NCBI GenBank assembly: GCA_029237815.1
Contig: JAQZBP010000003.1
Coordinates: forward strand, 496,001-560,000
Direction of reading: 5' to 3'
DNA: 64,000 nt
Source of the DNA: Moraxellaceae bacterium
Lineage (GTDB): Bacteria; Pseudomonadota; Gammaproteobacteria; Pseudomonadales; Moraxellaceae
Part shown: in pieces, positions 34,906-43,064 of the stretch
How the letters are laid out: each line of letters starts with the position of its first letter
Position numbering within the stretch: the first letter of the stretch is position 1
The notes under the pieces: model-generated
Told to the model about the DNA's origin: nothing
Database searches by the model: none
Seen by the model: the letters and a program-made list of their open reading frames with translations, nothing else
Program-made: the position numbers and the translations under genes

Positions 34906-35904
34906 CTACTCAGATTGCGGGACGCCGCCCGGCGCTGCCGCCAGTTCCAGCGCCACCAGCAATTGCTTGCGGGGCACGCCCCAGCGATAGCCGCCCAGCA
35001 CGCCGCTGGCGCGGATGACGCGGTGACAGGGAATCAGCAGCGCCACCGGATTGGCCCCGACCGCCGAGCCGACCGCGCGACTGGCCGCGGGCTGGCCGAT
35101 GCCGGACGCCAGCGCGCCATAGGTCACGAGCCGGCCGTCCGGTATGCGCAGCAGTGCTTCCCACACCTTGAGCTGAAAGGGCGTGCCGCGCAGGAACAGC
35201 GTCAGCGGTTCGGGCGCGCGGTAGCGCGCGAAAATGCGCGTCGCCAGCTGGTGCGCGCCGGCATCGTCGCGCACCAGCCTTGCTTGTGGCCAGTCCAGTT
35301 GCAGGGCGGTGACGGCCTCGTCGCACGCCACCGTCCCGCTCACCGCATCAGGGATTGAAGCGCCCTCGCCCGACACAATTGCGGCGCGCTCCGTCGCGTC
35401 AGCGACACCGGCGTGCAGGGCACTCGTGGCGGCGGCCACGTCATCTGCCAGGAAGGACATCTGCATGAGGCCGCGCGCGCTCTGCGCCAGGAAAGCCCGG
35501 CCGAACGGTGTCGGCGCCGTGCCCCAGGCAATGGTCAGCCCGGCGCCGCCACTGCGCACCTCCCCCGGCGTCGCCGCCTCACAGCGCACGAGCAGGTCGT
35601 GCAGACGGCCGGGGCCGGACAGGCCGGCCTCGTGGCTGGCGGACAGGAGGTCGTTGCCCGCGAGCAGCGCCGCCAGCGCCCGCTCGCGCGCCAGGTGCTG
35701 CAGGAAGCGCTTGGGGGACACGCCCGCCCAGCGGGTGAACAGGCGCTGGAAATGAAACTCCGACAGGCCGGTGCGCGCCGCGAGTTCGGCAAGCGACGGC
35801 TGCTCCTTCGCGTGCTCGCGCAGCCAGGCCAGCGCCTCGGCAATCAGGCGGTAGGCCTCGGCGCGTTCGGCGGGGTCTGCCGGGAGATCAGAAAAATTGC
35901 TCAT
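34906..35904 (-). CDS. AraC-domain/methylguanine-DNA methyltransferase fusion (Ada/Ogt-like)
   Basis: About 332 residues. The N-terminus is an AraC-type HTH domain (LAELAARTGLSEFHFQRLF near residues 37-56). The C-terminal 90 residues is the O6-alkylguanine-DNA alkyltransferase core with FQLKVWEALLRIPDGRLVTY and the active-site PCHRVIRASG (acceptor Cys near residue 291), so direct reversal of O6-methylguanine is expected. The zinc/methylphosphotriester-sensing Cys domain found at the N-terminus of E. coli Ada is absent, so the classic switch is not possible. Among in-frame starts (35958, 35904 and nearby) I chose ATG 35904 because it leads straight into the HTH domain, but no clear ribosome binding site decides it. 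Confidence 0.9.
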   Translation of the reverse strand: MSNFSDLPADPAERAEAYRLIAEALAWLREHAKEQPSLAELAARTGLSEFHFQRLFTRWAGVSPKRFLQHLARERALAALLAGNDLLSASHEAGLSGPGRLHDLLVRCEAATPGEVRSGGAGLTIAWGTAPTPFGRAFLAQSARGLMQMSFLADDVAAATSALHAGVADATERAAIVSGEGASIPDAVSGTVACDEAVTALQLDWPQARLVRDDAGAHQLATRIFARYRAPEPLTLFLRGTPFQLKVWEALLRIPDGRLVTYGALASGIGQPAASRAVGSAVGANPVALLIPCHRVIRASGVLGGYRWGVPRKQLLVALELAAAPGGVPQSE

Positions 35905-36147
35905 GGCCGGCATCATAGAGAGGCGCCCTGCCCCTGCCCACCCGCTTCTTGCGCTCACACCAAATCATGATTTTCGGCCGCGCCCGTATGGGCGGCAGCG
36001 ACCGGCGAGTCAAATTCTCCCTCCGTCGTGGTAGTCTCCCGGCCCCGCGACAAGGACCCGTCGCGGGCTCGCAGCGTGAGGCGGCCCAGCCGCCCCGCCA
36101 CGGCCCCGAGCCGCCGGCGTAACCTCGACAACAAGGAAAAGGACTTC

Positions 36148-37410
36148 ATGGATCAGCTCGCCCTGTTCTGGCAGGAGCTCACTGCCCGCCCCGATTTCTG
36201 GGGCTTCATCAGCATTCCCCTGGTCGCCGCCATCGTCACCTGGCTGCATGTGTGGTGGGCGATGCAGATGGTGTTCTACCCCCTCGAATTCATCGGTCTC
36301 ACCGTGCCCACCGGGCAGGGCCGCGGCCTGCACGTGTTCGGCTGGCAGGGCATCATCCCGCGCAAGGCGCGCAAGATGTCGGATATCGTGGTCGAGCGCG
36401 TGATCTCGCGCGTGGGCTCGGTGGGCGACTTCATGCGCCAGATGGAACCCGAGAAGGTCGGCCGCTTCGTCGCCAGTTCGGTGGAGTCGCATATCGAGGA
36501 ATACACCGACGAGGTGATGTGCGAGCGCAACAGCCTGCTCTGGGAAAACCTGCCGGTACGCATCAAGCGCCGCGTCTACGACCATGTGCGCCGCCACCTG
36601 CCCGCGGTGATGGAGGGCCTGGTGGCGGCCATCATCGGCGACATCGAGGAGCTGGTGGACGTCAAGGAGATGTGCGGCCGGCAGATGGAGAAGGACAAGG
36701 CGCTGGTCGTGCGCATCTTCCAGGAGGTCGGCGACAAGGAAATCCGCTTCATCATCAACGCCAGCTTCTGGATCGGCCTTGCCTTCGGCGTGGTGCAGAT
36801 GGCGCTGTTCTACTTTTTGCCCTGGCACGGCCTGCTGCCGGTGTACGCCGCGGTACTGGGCCTGCTCACCAACTGGATCGCGCTATCCATGGTGTTCCGC
36901 CCGGTCAACCCGGTGAAGATCGGCCCCTTCATGATCCAGGGCCTGTTCCTGCGCCGGCAGGCCGCGGTGGCGGACAAGTTCGCGGCGCTGACCTCGCAGG
37001 AAATGCTCACCATCGGCCGCTTCATGCAGGAAGTGCTGACCGGCGAGCGCTCCGGCCGCACCCGGCAGCTCATCCGCCGCCATGTCAGCAACATGGTGGA
37101 TTTTTCGCCGCTGGCACGGACCGGCGCGCAGCTCGCCTTCGGCCCGGCCGGCTTTGCCGACCTGAAGACCACCATCGTCGACAAGAGCGCGCGTATGGCG
37201 TTGGAACCGCTGGAGAGCAAGAGCTTCAACCGCGATCGCGCGGATGTGCTGGCCACGCTCTTTGCCGGCAAGATGAAGGAAATGACCCCCAACGAGTTCC
37301 AGGACCTGCTGCGCCCCGCTTTCCAGGAGGACGAGTGGATCCTGCTCGTGCTGGGTGCGCTCACCGGCCTCGCCGCCGGCATCGTGCAGCTGATGCTGGG
37401 CTTCCAGTAA
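36148..37410 (+). CDS. DUF445 family membrane protein
   Basis: About 420 residues from ATG 36148, with AAGGAAAAGGA just upstream. N-terminal membrane helix (WGFISIPLVAAIVTWLHVWW), an Ile-Pro-Arg-Lys-Ala segment typical of the family (GWQGIIPRKARKMSDIVVER), a long helical middle with charged residues, a hydrophobic pair near 210-250 holding the diagnostic LLTNWIALSMVFRPVNP, then GPFMIQGLFLRRQ, and a C-terminal membrane helix near 400-418. The duplicated 'TNW.A..MVFRP' type motif is the family signature. The function is not established. It appears to be a single gene, followed by a strong hairpin. Confidence 0.88.
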   Translation: MDQLALFWQELTARPDFWGFISIPLVAAIVTWLHVWWAMQMVFYPLEFIGLTVPTGQGRGLHVFGWQGIIPRKARKMSDIVVERVISRVGSVGDFMRQMEPEKVGRFVASSVESHIEEYTDEVMCERNSLLWENLPVRIKRRVYDHVRRHLPAVMEGLVAAIIGDIEELVDVKEMCGRQMEKDKALVVRIFQEVGDKEIRFIINASFWIGLAFGVVQMALFYFLPWHGLLPVYAAVLGLLTNWIALSMVFRPVNPVKIGPFMIQGLFLRRQAAVADKFAALTSQEMLTIGRFMQEVLTGERSGRTRQLIRRHVSNMVDFSPLARTGAQLAFGPAGFADLKTTIVDKSARMALEPLESKSFNRDRADVLATLFAGKMKEMTPNEFQDLLRPAFQEDEWILLVLGALTGLAAGIVQLMLGFQ

Positions 37411-37770
37411 GGCTCACGCAGGGCCTCCGTGGCAGGCAGTGGCCTCACTGCCTGCCACGGGCCACGCCACGGCCACGACAACGCAGTTGCTCCAGCTCCC
37501 ACGCCCCCGTCTCCCTTTCCGCGCTTCGCTCCACATGTCCTGCTGACTTGCAGGCGCGTATCCGGCCCACGCGACGCCCCGTCACGACAGGTCGCATCCG
37601 ACAAATCCAATACAAGAAACCCTGCCCCCGGACTCACGCCGGGCGAAAGTTGTAACTACTTTTTTAGGGACTTCCGTTAGGACAGGGCGGGACTGCGGGA
37701 CACCGTTCACGGCACCACCAGTTGAACGCACCGCCGTCTCATTCATCCACGGACACACGAGGAGATCGAC
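37411..37770. other. Intergenic region with a long hairpin
   Basis: 360 bases between the DUF445 and OmpA-like genes. It holds the hairpin listed separately and the upstream region of the barrel gene, including an AT-rich patch near 37650-37668 that may include its promoter. No gene is seen. Confidence 0.5.
37427..37460 (+). terminator. Strong hairpin after the DUF445 gene (terminator-like, no T tract)
   Basis: Perfect 14-bp arms (CCGTGGCAGGCAGT and ACTGCCTGCCACGG) around a six-base centre, 17 bases after the stop codon. No T run follows, so it may terminate weakly or protect the mRNA end. Confidence 0.55.
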
Positions 37771-38355
37771 ATGCGCACCATCATCAAGAGAACCCTGCTT
37801 TGTACGGCCCTGGGGATGGCCACCGCCACCGGGGCGGCATTCGCCGAGGACGAGGAAAACGGCGTGACGCTGGGGCTCGACGCCGGCCAGGCCGAGGCGC
37901 GCAATGCCTGCGACAACGTGATCAACTGCGAAAGCGACGACAACGCGGTGCGCGTCAGCCTGGGCTACCAGTTCAACCGCATGCTCGGGCTCGAGGTCGG
38001 CTACAGCAGCTTCGGCACGGTATTCGAGTCGAACAACAACCAGGGTGTGCTGTCGCAGGATGCCAACGCCTGGACGCTGAGCGCGACCGGCACCGTGCCA
38101 GTGGGTGACCGCTTCGGCATCTACGGCCGCGCCGGTGTCGCCCGCTTCGATAACGAAACCAGCAGCACCGTGCAGGGCGTGCCCGTCAGCGACGACAACG
38201 AGACCAAGCCCTACTTCGGGGCCGGCGTGAAAATGGGCCTGACCGGCAACTTCGCGCTGCGCGCGGAGTACCAGCGCTACAAGGACCTGGCCAATGTCGG
38301 CGGCGTGAAGGATGACGTCGACGCCTGGTCCGGCGGCGTGGTCTTCACTTTCTGA
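37771..38355 (+). CDS. Small OmpA-like outer-membrane beta-barrel protein
   Basis: 194 residues. Signal peptide (TLLCTALGMATATGAAFA), then alternating strands with Tyr/Gly/Phe turns: VRVSLGYQFNRMLGLEVGYS, FGIYGRAGVARFD and KPYFGAGVKMGL. It ends with WSGGVVFTF, the terminal Phe typical of outer-membrane barrels. The size and pattern fit the 8-stranded OmpA/OmpX-like 'outer membrane beta-barrel' group. There are two Cys near residues 47 and 53. ATG 37771 has GAGGAG upstream. It has its own terminator, so it is a one-gene unit. Confidence 0.85.
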   Translation: MRTIIKRTLLCTALGMATATGAAFAEDEENGVTLGLDAGQAEARNACDNVINCESDDNAVRVSLGYQFNRMLGLEVGYSSFGTVFESNNNQGVLSQDANAWTLSATGTVPVGDRFGIYGRAGVARFDNETSSTVQGVPVSDDNETKPYFGAGVKMGLTGNFALRAEYQRYKDLANVGGVKDDVDAWSGGVVFTF

Positions 38356-38415
38356 GGCAAGGCGTAACCCGCCCCCTGCGTTCGGCAGGGGACGGTCGCT
38401 GAAACGCGCTTCCTG

Positions 38416-38446
38416 ATAACGCCACAGCCGTGGCGTTATTTCATTT
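38416..38446 (+). terminator. Hairpin terminator after the OmpA-like barrel gene
   Basis: ATAACGCCAC stem pairing with GTGGCGTTAT around a four-base loop, then TTCATTT. It lies about 60 bases after the stop. Confidence 0.7.
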
Positions 38447-38509
38447 GGGCAGTGGCGCGGCAAGACGCCGCTCTATCTCTCCCACGCGGGGGCGCTGCCC
38501 GACGCCGCG

Positions 38510-39271
38510 TTATCCCTCCAGCAGATTCCGCAGTGCCAACGCATTGGCCAGCGCCGCGCCCTCCGCCGTGTTGTCGAATATGCACCAGGTGTCCTGGCCG
38601 GCCGCGCAGTGGCCGCTCAGCGTGGCGGCTAGGGCCTGCAGGAACTCGTTGCCATAGGCCGAGTGATACATGCGCGGGCTGCCGTGCAGGCGGTAATACA
38701 CGCGCTCCTGGCAGGCCCCCGGCAAGGCCGCTGCCGGCACCGGCGCGGGATCGGCGGCGGCGCGAGCGATCGCGACGCGCCGCAGCAGTGCCGTAGCCTC
38801 GGGCTGGAACCAGGTGGCATGGCGCGGCTCGCAGATCACCGGCGCCCTCTGGTCCTCGGCCAGCAGATGAAAGAAAGCCTCGGCCACAGCGGCTTCGAAC
38901 GGCAGGCTTGGCGGCAACTGCAGCAGCAGTACGCCGAGCTTGTCGCCGAGGCCCGCCACTTGCTGCAGGAACTCCGCGAGCGCCTCCCCGGCGCCCTGCA
39001 GGCGCAGCTCGTGCGAGATGCGGCGCGGCATCTTCACGCTGAAGCGGAAATGCGGCGGCACGCTGGCGGCCCAGCGCTGGTAGGTTTCGCGCCGATGCGG
39101 ACGGTAAAAGGACGAGTTGATTTCCACGGCGGGCAATTGCGCCGCATAGCGCTGCAGATGCGTGCCCTCGGCAGGAAATTGCGGCCATTGCACGCGCGGC
39201 AGCGACCAGCCCGCGCAGCCCACATGGATCGGCGCCGGAGCGATGGTCGCAGGGATCACTGAGCTCGCCAT
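38510..39271 (-). CDS. DUF72 family TIM-barrel protein
   Basis: 253 residues. Hallmarks: VGCAGWSL near residues 17-24, LPAVEINSSFYRPHRRETYQ near 46-65, FRFSVKMPRRISHELRL near 75-91, LLQLPPSLPF near 115-124, VICEPRHATWF near 145-155, and VYYRLHGSPRMYHSAY near 190-205. This is the full DUF72 (YecE-like) pattern and usual length. The fold is a TIM barrel; the activity is not settled. A second long frame over the same stretch is a shadow. Confidence 0.9.
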   Translation of the reverse strand: MASSVIPATIAPAPIHVGCAGWSLPRVQWPQFPAEGTHLQRYAAQLPAVEINSSFYRPHRRETYQRWAASVPPHFRFSVKMPRRISHELRLQGAGEALAEFLQQVAGLGDKLGVLLLQLPPSLPFEAAVAEAFFHLLAEDQRAPVICEPRHATWFQPEATALLRRVAIARAAADPAPVPAAALPGACQERVYYRLHGSPRMYHSAYGNEFLQALAATLSGHCAAGQDTWCIFDNTAEGAALANALALRNLLEG

Positions 39272-39454
39272 CAGGCGACTCCCCGGTGGAATGCGCCGCC
39301 TTCAACGCGCGCCGGAAAATTTTGCAACTGCGCCTCCCGATGTGCCGTTCTCACCTACGCTTTACTTCCGGCTCGGCAGATTTCGACTCGACTGCAGAGC
39401 GGGGCCGCACACAGGACGTGGCGGCCGGACCAGGGCAGCGCACGCAGGGAGAAG

Positions 39455-39688
39455 TTGATGATGTCCGAGCTTCTGGAACGAATGTTCATGTTTCCCCTCT
39501 TCCACACGCCCGAGCCGCACCCGGCGCCACCGCCGGACCAGCCCGGCCGCCCGCCGCGCCCGGACCCGGTACCCCCGGAGCCGACCCCCACGCCGACGCC
39601 GCCCGATCCTGCACCTACGCCGGGACCGGGACCCGGGCCGGATGCGCCGCCACCGGATTCGCCGCCGCCGATCTGGGCGATGCACTAG
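39455..39688 (+). CDS. Small proline-rich protein
   Basis: About 75-77 residues. A short amphipathic start (MSELLERMFMFPLFHTPEP) is followed by an almost pure Pro/Asp/Thr/Pro-Gly stretch to PPIWAMH. AGGGAGA lies six to ten bases before the tandem starts TTG 39455, ATG 39458 and ATG 39461, which supports translation; ATG 39458 is most likely. No family is recognised. A proline-rich tail with a hydrophobic head suggests a protein-interaction or membrane-peripheral role, but low-complexity GC-rich DNA can also give such a frame by chance. Confidence 0.5.
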   Translation: MMMSELLERMFMFPLFHTPEPHPAPPPDQPGRPPRPDPVPPEPTPTPTPPDPAPTPGPGPGPDAPPPDSPPPIWAMH

Positions 39689-39706
39689 CGCCGGCCACGA
39701 CCCCGC

Positions 39707-40621
39707 TCACGCATTCCGTGAGCGGGCCTCCACCGGCAGCAGGCCCGCGGGCACCCTGTGCATGACCATGTCCTCCGACATGTGCAGCGCATGGCCCGCC
39801 ATGCGCTCGAACTCGGCGACATCGTGGCTGCAGAAGACCTCCACCTCATCGGCATGGTGGCGGCGCAGCTCGCGCAGGCGCTCCTGGTTGTGCAGGCGGC
39901 TGTCGCGATCCTTCTCCATCAGCCACTGGTAGAGCCGCAGGCCCGGCGTGCAGTGCGGATGCGCCCCGTCCATCTCGGCATGGAAGAAATAGGCGTCACC
40001 CGCCTGCAGCAGCCAGTGCCCACCCAGGTCGATGGCGACGCCGGCATGGCCGTGCGTGTGGCCGGGGAGCGGCACCAGCGCGATTTCAGGCGGTAGCCCC
40101 TCCAGTTCGCGCACGCGCTCGAAGCCGAACCAGCGCTCGCCGCCGCCCGGCGCATAGGTACGCCAGTCATGCTTGGTGGACCACTGCTGCGGGCGGAAGC
40201 GCTGCCGGTCCAGCCAGGTGCGCTGCTGGAAGGCGTAGTCGCGCTCGCGACCCAGCAGGTGGACGGTGGCGTTGGGGAAATCGTCGAGGCCGCCGGCGTG
40301 GTCGAAATCGAGATGGGTGAGCACGATGTGGCGCACATCCTCGCGCCGGAAGCCGAGGTTCTCGATCTGCCGCGCCGCGGTCATGTCGACGCGGAAATCC
40401 GGGCTGAGCAGCGCCAGGAAGAAGCGGCTCAGCCGGCGTTTCGGCTCCATGACGTCGCGCAGGCCGAGGCCGGTGTCGATGAGGATGAGCTCGTTCGCCG
40501 TTTCGACCAGCAAGCAGTGGCAGGCGAGTTCACCGCGGGCGAGGAAGGCATCGCTGTGGCCGTCCATGAGGCGGCCGCCCAGCGGGCAGGTGGAAATGCA
40601 GTTGAGGTGGTGGATGCGCAT
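39707..40621 (-). CDS. MBL-fold metallohydrolase (AHL-lactonase-like)
   Basis: 304 residues. Metal site motifs are THLDFDHAGG near residues 109-118, GHTHGHAG near 184-191 (third-ligand His), QAGDAYF near 205-211 and a final CSHD near 270. The HxDxDH form and the CPLGG opening put it near the AttM/AiiA-like lactonase subgroup, though 'quinone-type' or other hydrolytic activities are equally possible. The substrate is not decidable. It has no signal peptide, so it is cytoplasmic. It is a single gene on the minus strand. Confidence 0.88.
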   Translation of the reverse strand: MRIHHLNCISTCPLGGRLMDGHSDAFLARGELACHCLLVETANELILIDTGLGLRDVMEPKRRLSRFFLALLSPDFRVDMTAARQIENLGFRREDVRHIVLTHLDFDHAGGLDDFPNATVHLLGRERDYAFQQRTWLDRQRFRPQQWSTKHDWRTYAPGGGERWFGFERVRELEGLPPEIALVPLPGHTHGHAGVAIDLGGHWLLQAGDAYFFHAEMDGAHPHCTPGLRLYQWLMEKDRDSRLHNQERLRELRRHHADEVEVFCSHDVAEFERMAGHALHMSEDMVMHRVPAGLLPVEARSRNA

Positions 40622-40968
40622 GGCGGTCTCCGCGGGCCGGCGCAGGCGCGGAGATGTGGCTCATCCCTGACGCCGCCAGCGCCTTGAAAAAGGAACGCAA
40701 ACGGAGGGCTGGCAGCGCGGAGCGCTCGGCCCTGTCAGTAACCTTAGTTCAATCGCGGGAGGAGTATTGCCGGGCTGATTTCTGCGGGGAGCATTACCGC
40801 GGAGATGCGGTCAGCTCCTGAATCACTACGATTGGTGGCGGACAGAGCATTGGCGCTGACGGGTAGATTCTGACAGCAGCAAAGCGCATCGCTTAGATCC
40901 CTGCCCTTAATGCACGTCTGAAAGTAGAGCGACAGCTCACTGGAGGAGCCGCCGTTCTGCACTACCGG
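40622..40968. other. Intergenic region without a convincing gene
   Basis: 347 bases between the MBL hydrolase gene and the stop of the DUF4410-like lipoprotein. A 72-codon minus frame (40744-40962) is open but has no recognisable domain, signal or ribosome binding site and is not called. Confidence 0.45.
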
Positions 40969-41541
40969 TCAGCGCGGCACCGTGCTGGCGATGGCGCGGG
41001 AGTAGGTGGCAATATGCTTCAACTCATCAGCCGCACTACCCGTCATGGTCAGCTGTTTGCCAATCGTGAGCAGATTGCCCATTACGCCGCTGGAGACGGT
41101 CATTTCCTCGGACTGGTAGTTCGCAAACTCCTTGCCGTTCTGCACCAGGCTCGACGAATAGGTAAAGCGAGAGCCGCCGAAACCCTTGTTGAGGCCAACC
41201 GCCTCTCCCATGAAGACGCGCTTGTAGCGGATATCCACGCTGACCTCGATGGCGTCCTCGCCCGTTGCGGCCAGCAGGCCGTTCTTCTGCAGCTCCTCTG
41301 CCACCAGGTTTGAAAACAGCGTGGTCAGGGCGGCGCTGTCGGGGAACTTGTCGTTAGGCTTCGCCTGGTCCAGCGTGACCTTGACCTGGCCCAGCCTGTA
41401 GGCCTTGCGGCCATTGAACTGAGACATCGAGGAATCCTGCAGCGCGAAGGGCGCGAAGGGATTAGGCGATTTTGCGGCCGGGGCCGAGGCGCAGCCGGCA
41501 AGAACGAGGGCAAGCAGGGTGAGGGTTATCTTCCTTAACAT
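40969..41541 (-). CDS. DUF4410-like lipoprotein
   Basis: 190 residues. Signal peptide with lipobox VLAGC (Cys17), Ala at +2, then a Pro/Ala linker and an alpha/beta domain with VKVTLDQAKPNDKFPDSA, LFSNLVAEELQKNGLL, IEVSVDIRYKRVF and DELKHIATYSRAIAS. The domain order fits DUF4410-type periplasmic lipoproteins. GC content is close to the chromosomal level, so it is probably resident rather than part of the toxin-cassette exchange upstream. No operon partner is close. Confidence 0.8.
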   Translation of the reverse strand: MLRKITLTLLALVLAGCASAPAAKSPNPFAPFALQDSSMSQFNGRKAYRLGQVKVTLDQAKPNDKFPDSAALTTLFSNLVAEELQKNGLLAATGEDAIEVSVDIRYKRVFMGEAVGLNKGFGGSRFTYSSSLVQNGKEFANYQSEEMTVSSGVMGNLLTIGKQLTMTGSAADELKHIATYSRAIASTVPR

Positions 41542-41752
41542 TGGTATAGCTCCTTGTGGTCATTTCCTTACGCAAATCTCATCTTTCTATTTCATAGCCA
41601 GACTTTCTAAAAATAAAGTCAGGCCCCCTCCCTCCAATGAGGCTTTCCACTTGAGAAGAAAGGGTCAATAAGAATTCCAGATATGGATGCCAGCCGCATC
41701 TACACGAACAGCAGAACAAGTCTCACCAAGTAGCCTCCAACCTAAAAGACAC
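41542..41752. other. AT-rich spacer between lipoprotein genes
   Basis: About 210 bases, AT-rich like the toxin 3' end and the genes upstream. No gene, T-tracted terminator or repeat was seen. Confidence 0.4.
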
Positions 41753-42160
41753 TCAGGGCTTACATGCTGGATATGTCGAATAGATGTAATGCTTGCAATA
41801 GGCGCTGTTTAGCCTTCTCTCTGTGTTTCGTATCGGAACAATTGCCCTATCCCCACAAGCGTCAAGATTAGGCAAAGACTTGCAAATGAGAACCGATTTT
41901 TTTGCCCTGAATCCCGCCCCCTGCATGCAACGCTCTACCAATGCATAACTCTCAAGCCCTTTCCCTGCCGGATACGGAAACATCTTGCTGTCGCCAGATG
42001 GATTATTAGCCCCGCATTCAAGTAGCGCGACCATTACTTCATTCTCCTCGACACCAGCCTTTTTCCATAACATGAAGGTAGGAGGTGATGGTTGTCCAGC
42101 AAGGCAGCCGTTGAGCACAAGCAAAACGAAACTTGTCATCAATAGAACAATCAGCCTCAT
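41753..42160 (-). CDS. Cys-rich lipoprotein, possible accessory immunity gene
   Basis: 135 residues. Signal peptide with lipobox VLNGC (Cys19). The mature part has MLWKKAGVEENEVMVALLECG, then an ALVERCMQGAGFR segment and further Cys in LICKSLPNLDACG and near the end, a pattern seen in small exported lipoproteins of unknown role. The DNA is AT-rich like the 3' end of the tpsA gene. It lies on the same strand downstream of the 243-residue lipoprotein, so it could be part of a toxin/immunity cassette or a passenger. The function is not assigned. Confidence 0.65.
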   Translation of the reverse strand: MRLIVLLMTSFVLLVLNGCLAGQPSPPTFMLWKKAGVEENEVMVALLECGANNPSGDSKMFPYPAGKGLESYALVERCMQGAGFRAKKSVLICKSLPNLDACGDRAIVPIRNTERRLNSAYCKHYIYSTYPACKP

Positions 42161-42324
42161 AACTCAGAGCCCACCAAAAATTTGTTTCGGCCTTGGACTT
42201 GACAAGACATTGCAATTGGATCACCCCATCGCCCATAACAACGCTTATACTTGGTGGATTGATTATTGCCGCGCCGCAAGAAATGCATCGTTCAGTAAGC
42301 CCGCCAGCAAAGGCGCATCCCCCC

Positions 42325-43056
42325 CTAAAGTCCAGGCGGCACAACCTGTGTAAATTCGCCATTGAATTCAATACTGTCCTTAGATCGCTGCAACCGTTCT
42401 TCAAGGTCGCGCTTTAATGCCTCTACATCGACATTAACCCCGTCTTTTACGCGGCGATCAGAAACTACTGTATAGGAGGTAATCAGAAACCTTCCCTGGA
42501 CTCCATTGAGAAAGCCATCGCAGCTCAGGCTGCTGAAGTATTCTTCAGATCCTTGGCCAGCCCACTTCCCACCTATTCGGGGATCGGCATCTGGCCCTTG
42601 ATGAATATCGTGCTCGTAGGCAACGCATTTATAGCCTCTGAAATTAACCACCCTTGCCTTCATGTTCCTTGGACGCGGCGGAGGATCAGGGCGATCATAT
42701 TTTGGGTTATTGAGTAGCTCCTCAATTCGTCCTTCCGGATCACCCTTCTTTAGGTGAATCAGAGCATCTTTCTTGTATCCGTCATTTTTACTGGTTAATG
42801 AAAACTCCACCTGATGAGAGACATAAGGCCCATCAAACCCAAGAAATGAAATAGCCCCCCTTGGATGAGGGCCTAAAACATTCCAATACCCCACTGGCGC
42901 CAACATTGAAAACGTCTTTGTTCTTTGAGAAAAACGAGTGCTCTTGCCTCGCTGCTCAGACACCTGATACCGCATTTCAGGCGATGAGGCCTCGTAACCA
43001 CTTGTCATGCACCCGGCTACCAGACTAACGCAAAATATGGCTATAAGTGCTTTCAC
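42325..43056 (-). CDS. Lipoprotein directly behind tpsA, candidate immunity protein
   Basis: 243 residues. Signal peptide with lipobox LVAGC (Cys16). The mature part is rich in aromatics and charged residues (MLAPVGYWNVLGPHPRGAI, FRGYKCVAYEHDIHQG, GSEEYFSSLSCDGFL) and ends with a coiled-coil-like helix before VVPPGL. No family is certain. GTG 43056 sits eight bases after the tpsA stop, and the TAGGA ribosome binding site overlaps that TAG, so translation is coupled to the toxin gene. Immunity proteins to lipase-type toxins are often periplasmic lipoproteins, which fits if the TpsA C-terminus is a lipase-like effector. That role is inference. Confidence 0.7.
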   Translation of the reverse strand: MKALIAIFCVSLVAGCMTSGYEASSPEMRYQVSEQRGKSTRFSQRTKTFSMLAPVGYWNVLGPHPRGAISFLGFDGPYVSHQVEFSLTSKNDGYKKDALIHLKKGDPEGRIEELLNNPKYDRPDPPPRPRNMKARVVNFRGYKCVAYEHDIHQGPDADPRIGGKWAGQGSEEYFSSLSCDGFLNGVQGRFLITSYTVVSDRRVKDGVNVDVEALKRDLEERLQRSKDSIEFNGEFTQVVPPGL

Positions 43057-43064
43057 TAAAATTC

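Noticed and set aside
36252-37655. A 467-codon frame over the DUF445 gene
   Set aside because: Same strand but another frame; the DUF445 frame has the family motifs, this one does not.
38436-39305. A 289-codon minus frame over the DUF72 gene
   Set aside because: Overlaps the recognised DUF72 frame and is Arg/Ala/Pro-rich with no domain.
40744-40962. A 72-codon minus-strand frame
   Set aside because: No ribosome binding site, signal or family; it fills an intergenic gap by chance.
42039-42404. A 121-codon minus frame between the two AT-rich lipoprotein genes
   Set aside because: Overlaps both recognised lipoprotein genes and has no signal or domain.
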